A program made the translations under genes and the position numbers. The notes beneath the pieces are model-generated. The model did no database searches. It was not told where the DNA came from and worked only from the letters and a program-made list of their open reading frames with translations. DNA of 64,000 nucleotides, taken from a virus. The stretch spans positions 1 through 64,000 of IMG/VR virus record IMGVR_UViG_3300035670_000083; one strand, 5' to 3'. This document shows, in pieces, positions 61,801 to 64,000 of the stretch (position 1 is the stretch's first letter; the number at the start of each line of letters is the position of its first letter).

Positions 61801-63092
61801 TTGTAAGAGCTAGTAGATATACAGAATTGAGTGTAGGTGATTATTTAGAAGCATTCTATGATGAGTCATCACTTCAACCAAATGAAATGCCAAGAAAGCT
61901 TACAAGAGTTCTTAGAAAAAGACTTTGGAGTGGAGATTCTACTCTAGCTGAAATAACTTGTGATGCAGAAATCAAAATATCTGACTTCGGATCAGGTGAT
62001 AAGCAAACATTTATGTACACTCAACTTGATGACTATGTTTCTACTTATAAAGCTATTAGTTTGAAAGGATTTAGAATAAGACAAGATTCTTTACCAGATG
62101 GTACAGAAACTAAACAATCACAGATTCTTGATTTAGTTGCTAAGGGAACTCCACTTTTCAAAGCAGCTACAAACAAAGAAGCTTTTGATTTCAGATACTT
62201 GATAGATTCATTCGGATTAGGATTGACTGAAAGAAGTAAGCAACAATTAGTTGATATTTGTGGAGAAAGATTGGATTGTTTCGGTATATTGAATATGCCA
62301 TCAATGAGATCATTCAAGAATTCTTCATCTCCATCATTTGTTAATAATGAAGGAGTTCTACAAACATCATTTATAGCATCAGGTGGTGATCCTAATTCAT
62401 CTCCAGCTTTCCTTTACTCTTTAGGTGATGGAAGAGGTGTTTCCTCAGTTGGTTATTTCACACCATACTTGACTGTAAATGACAATGGAAGACCTATTGA
62501 TGTTCCACCATCAGCTTATGTTGGATTGACTTATATGAGAAAACATAACTCAACAGTTACTAATATTGTTCCTTGGACAATTGCGGCTGGTGTTACAAAT
62601 GGTAGAATTACTAATATCGCAGGACTTGAACAGGATTTCAATCCTGAAGATATTGAGAACTTTAATCAGGCTCAAATGAATCCAATTGTATTCAAGAGAA
62701 ATAGAGGATTCACAATTGAAACTGAGAATACAGCTCAAACTCTATATTCATCAGCACTTTCTTTCATTCACGTTAGAGAAGTTCTTATTGAACTTGAAAG
62801 AGAGTTGTCTAGAATGTTACTTGATTTCCAATGGAGATTCAATACTCCTGAGGTTAGAGCAGAAATTAAGTTGAGAGCTGATGTTATCTGTGAGAGATAT
62901 GTATCAAGAAATGGACTTTATAACTACTTTAACAAGTGTGATGAAGAAAATAACACTAACGAGATAATAGATAATCAAATAGGTGTACTTGATACTTATG
63001 TGGAGCCAATAAAGGGTATGGGTATTATAGTTAACAATATCACTATTCTTAGAACTGGAGCTATTCAAGCAGGTGGATTTATCCAACAGTAA
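58839..63092 (+). CDS. Contractile tail sheath protein with large insertion
   Basis: 1417 aa, about twice the length of T4 gp18 (659 aa). The N terminus (YKRPGIFIEEFDQSVISSPT, VIGVSRKGPVNTPIRLTNVA, LERVFGQLD) and C-terminal about 350 residues (FDFRYLIDSFGLGLTERSKQ, PWTIAAGVTNGRITNIAGLE, NPIVFKRNRGFTIETENTAQ, LERELSRMLLDFQWRFNTPE) are clear sheath regions. The extra length is a Ser/Thr/Asn-rich beta-type region (about 330-1000) that probably forms surface domains. The sheath contracts to drive the tail tube through the envelope. Followed by a strong terminator. Confidence 0.93.
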   Translation: MAIQIGKYKRPGIFIEEFDQSVISSPTVEGITNTVIGVSRKGPVNTPIRLTNVADLERVFGQLDRQLERKGSFFHRTISKMLEASPVFAINLLLTDDTLDTIEYQSLSCATTEQNDIEREGPYRRFFDTTGFWRRDTESFINLTKNNVGYENRLLNFTNLSDKYVTIFVFKSERTGFDISLLDWYGAQEKVPPYVNPKDLASDYLVDVVVIAGDYSDYRNLSVDPRFSQYFSPSGLRKDQVRNFSNDRNVTTLAYAEGLSLIPYFRDLNGNNIFIETVINRGTDQHGVFCAFNVDLFETDYPNGLVDLIGNNFVGDDLTANPPTSGFTNYGELDSNDGTSDGEVKINFLSYNETITESNPFQTTVLDRPGNVMALFSGTSSNPSSISTHTLNPNSGSLGGYLQGYPKDVAGKYERTYWFNEDYVNDVYVSSTASTGQTISVTYDVATDNGYVVIGGEYVSITDTSSQGGLNGQIDLVSTYYSSSLTVTQSYVAAFVVDSNGQIKSVQTTTPGVNPLVNATDVVLGYATFSCFAGTFSGVNFVPVSIDFDTTLSSGGDSAYLPLVYGVGGDYYYTVNGSQSLTVTFDDTNQSISPRDYERYRRLKTFNHMVDYLSSDTGVLLLDPNGLLGGEQEKLDLSFVEIDNIINTNTQNRSFDLLVDVPVTNPSTNTVVEDNYVDNYFATNSDVITLATASIPLVIYKVDDEFILGKESAITKSTPAGLTQGVVARYSTMYQRYEQGLINSTDVIYQKVNYSPVQVQFIAGESVTASLSGYDYIVFGVNQNEEDYLGNPRTDIINQNDAFFTDVNDLSGYKFLLSTPDNSGVFTYKSDEGLNTTINTLLTLPAPYNGFGNNYTSEQRADLLDTLSGQAFGFSASATYSYYAFEVNENITEEFVNAVNNIFSYNSNLADAPIYLDMHLDNELNMVVTFEDNLLQSSVPFDSVVTSTTPEPLWANSTIVVKSLDSNYRQSVEVEYPANWTPEPNKILVRASRYTELSVGDYLEAFYDESSLQPNEMPRKLTRVLRKRLWSGDSTLAEITCDAEIKISDFGSGDKQTFMYTQLDDYVSTYKAISLKGFRIRQDSLPDGTETKQSQILDLVAKGTPLFKAATNKEAFDFRYLIDSFGLGLTERSKQQLVDICGERLDCFGILNMPSMRSFKNSSSPSFVNNEGVLQTSFIASGGDPNSSPAFLYSLGDGRGVSSVGYFTPYLTVNDNGRPIDVPPSAYVGLTYMRKHNSTVTNIVPWTIAAGVTNGRITNIAGLEQDFNPEDIENFNQAQMNPIVFKRNRGFTIETENTAQTLYSSALSFIHVREVLIELERELSRMLLDFQWRFNTPEVRAEIKLRADVICERYVSRNGLYNYFNKCDEENNTNEIIDNQIGVLDTYVEPIKGMGIIVNNITILRTGAIQAGGFIQQ

Positions 63093-63111
63093 TAAGTTAT
63101 TGAAATAAATT

Positions 63112-63148
63112 AAATCCCTTCAAATTTGATTTGAAGGGATTTTTTTTT
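63112..63148. terminator. Intrinsic terminator after the sheath gene
   Basis: AAATCCCTTCAAATT and its complement around a short loop, followed by nine T residues. Confidence 0.85.
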
Positions 63149-63206
63149 CAAACATATATCGGTATATTTAATATAGGGATCTGGTAATAAAAAAATGGTT
63201 TTTTTT

Positions 63207-63216
63207 TTAATATATA
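63207..63216 (+). promoter_or_regulatory. TTAATATATA promoter-like element
   Basis: Ends 21 nt before the ATG at 63238. Confidence 0.55.
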
Positions 63217-63237
63217 ACAAAAAGATAATTTAAAATT

Positions 63238-63618
63238 ATGAAACATTTAAGAAAATTCAATGAAGGTTTTATGGACATCTTTAAGAAAAAGAAAAAAGAA
63301 GAAGATCCTAAAGAAAATTTGGAAAAAATAAGAGTTACTGATTGTGATTTTTGGGCAGAAAAAGGTCGATCCGAAGATACCTACTATATCTATCATGGTT
63401 GGGGATTTGGTGCTAAGCCAATGGGATATGTTAAAGAAATTGATGGAAACTTAATTCTTAATATGAGAGATTATTTTGGAAATGGTATAAATAAAGTAAA
63501 AGTTAAAAGTGTGGAGCAAGCTCTTAAATACTTGGATAAATTAAACAAAGAGAAGAAACAAAAATATAGAGAGGAAGAAAAAAGATTTGATAAGGATATA
63601 TCAGATGAAGAACTTTAG
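63238..63618 (+). CDS. Leader-bearing small protein
   Basis: 126 aa, MKHLRKFNEGFMDIFKKKKK leader, then a compact alpha/beta part (DCDFWAEKGRSEDTYYIYHG, GNGINKVKVKSVEQALKYLD) and a charged tail. Own promoter-like box and terminator, so a single-gene unit. Unknown function. Confidence 0.7.
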   Translation: MKHLRKFNEGFMDIFKKKKKEEDPKENLEKIRVTDCDFWAEKGRSEDTYYIYHGWGFGAKPMGYVKEIDGNLILNMRDYFGNGINKVKVKSVEQALKYLDKLNKEKKQKYREEEKRFDKDISDEEL

Positions 63619-63648
63619 AAAAAACCTCCCTTTAAGGGAGGTTTTTTA
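63618..63648. terminator. Bidirectional intrinsic terminator
   Basis: AAAAAACCTCCC/GGGAGGTTTTTT stem between two converging genes. Confidence 0.85.
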
Positions 63649-63650
63649 TT

Positions 63651-64000
63651 TTAAAAACTTTCCATAAACACTGAATCAAACTTTTTAAATTCATAATGTT
63701 GATAAGCATCTTCCGCTAAGAATGGTGTCATTGGTGCTAATACTTTCATCATTTTTTCTGCACAATCTTTTAAAACATATTGACAATCCATTCTTTCATT
63801 TGAATCAAGTTCATATTCATAAAGGAATGATTTCGTAACATCATCTAAGTAAAAAGATGATACTTCTGATACCCATTTCATAACTTCTCTAAGAACAAAT
63901 TTGAAATCATAATCATCATAATATTTCATACAATTTTCATACATTTCTTGATTCATATCTAAACACTTTCTATCCCTCTCAGATAGTCTAGGTTCATATC
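63651..64000 (-). CDS. Aminoacyl-tRNA synthetase-like protein, C-terminal part (IleRS type), 5' end outside window
   Basis: The frame is open to the right edge (YEPRLSERDRKCLDMNQEMY upstream of the Met at 63956). DDYDFKFVLREVMKWVSEVS, SFYLDDVTKSFLYEYELDSN and KVLAPMTPFLAEDAYQHYEF are the helical anticodon-binding domain of class I Ile/Val/Leu synthetases, closest to IleRS. The protein stops shortly after PFLAED, without the further C-terminal domain of full IleRS. Whether the catalytic domain is present cannot be seen. Confidence 0.75.
   Translation of the reverse strand, partial: YEPRLSERDRKCLDMNQEMYENCMKYYDDYDFKFVLREVMKWVSEVSSFYLDDVTKSFLYEYELDSNERMDCQYVLKDCAEKMMKVLAPMTPFLAEDAYQHYEFKKFDSVFMESF

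Noticed and set aside
1-64000. tRNA genes
   Set aside because: No cloverleaf with a recognisable TTCGA-type arm and acceptor pairing was found by eye in the gaps; a tRNAscan run would be decisive.

Overview
This 64 kb window is a dense, AT-rich piece of a large T4-related tailed-phage genome. It is open at both ends. Phage hallmarks are a contractile tail sheath, a T4 gp17-like large terminase, UvsX- and UvsY-like recombination proteins, a sliding-clamp-like protein, a zinc-finger/TOPRIM primase, the C-terminal half of a family B DNA polymerase, a two-domain endolysin and a repeat-rich tape-measure-like protein. A Bacteroidota (probably flavobacterial) host is inferred from A-rich leaders with almost no Shine-Dalgarno sequences, a flavobacterial-type lipoprotein and signal peptide, and a Bacteroidota-style helix-turn motif (ILDKISKYG) in three proteins. 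This host call is an inference. No tRNA, rRNA or CRISPR array was recognised.

Layout. 0-5.4 kb: HAD-like protein, small virion-type proteins, glutamine synthetase, phosphoesterase. 5.4-12.3 kb: primase, HNH nuclease, split polymerase, endolysin, clamp. 12.3-15.3 kb: small basic or acidic head-type proteins, including a cysteine-rich copper-storage-like protein. 15.3-28.6 kb: NAD salvage pair (NAMPT plus NMNAT-Nudix), PPK2 fusion, UvsY-like, lipoprotein, nucleotidyltransferase, phosphoesterase, UvsX, nuclease-like protein. 28.6-40.0 kb: fibre-like and tape-measure-like proteins, isochorismatase-like protein, low-complexity and membrane/coiled-coil proteins. 40.1-40.9 kb: HAD phosphatase and ClpS. 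40.95-47.5 kb: a cassette array whose genes are separated by AAC...GTT imperfect palindromes resembling integron attC sites, followed by a tyrosine recombinase. 47.5-51.4 kb: large terminase split into two genes by an atypical split intein, with a Vsr-like homing endonuclease gene between the halves. 51.4-63.6 kb: small-terminase candidate and virion structural genes including the sheath. The right end holds part of an aminoacyl-tRNA synthetase-like gene.

Three themes stand out. (1) About 25 otherwise unrelated proteins start with a similar leader (MKHLKKFE-like) that resembles the T4 capsid-targeting sequence. They include enzymes (PPK2, an isochorismatase-like protein, an HExxH metalloprotease) and the cysteine-rich protein, so this phage may package a varied cargo in its head. 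(2) Several cassettes of the integron-like array encode proteins with the same leader, which suggests a recombination platform that swaps capsid cargo genes. (3) The terminase Walker A lysine and threonine lie on separate polypeptides that must be joined by protein trans-splicing. A promoter-like element, TTAATATATA, sits 20-24 nt before many start codons on both strands. Short bidirectional terminators separate many of the convergent blocks.
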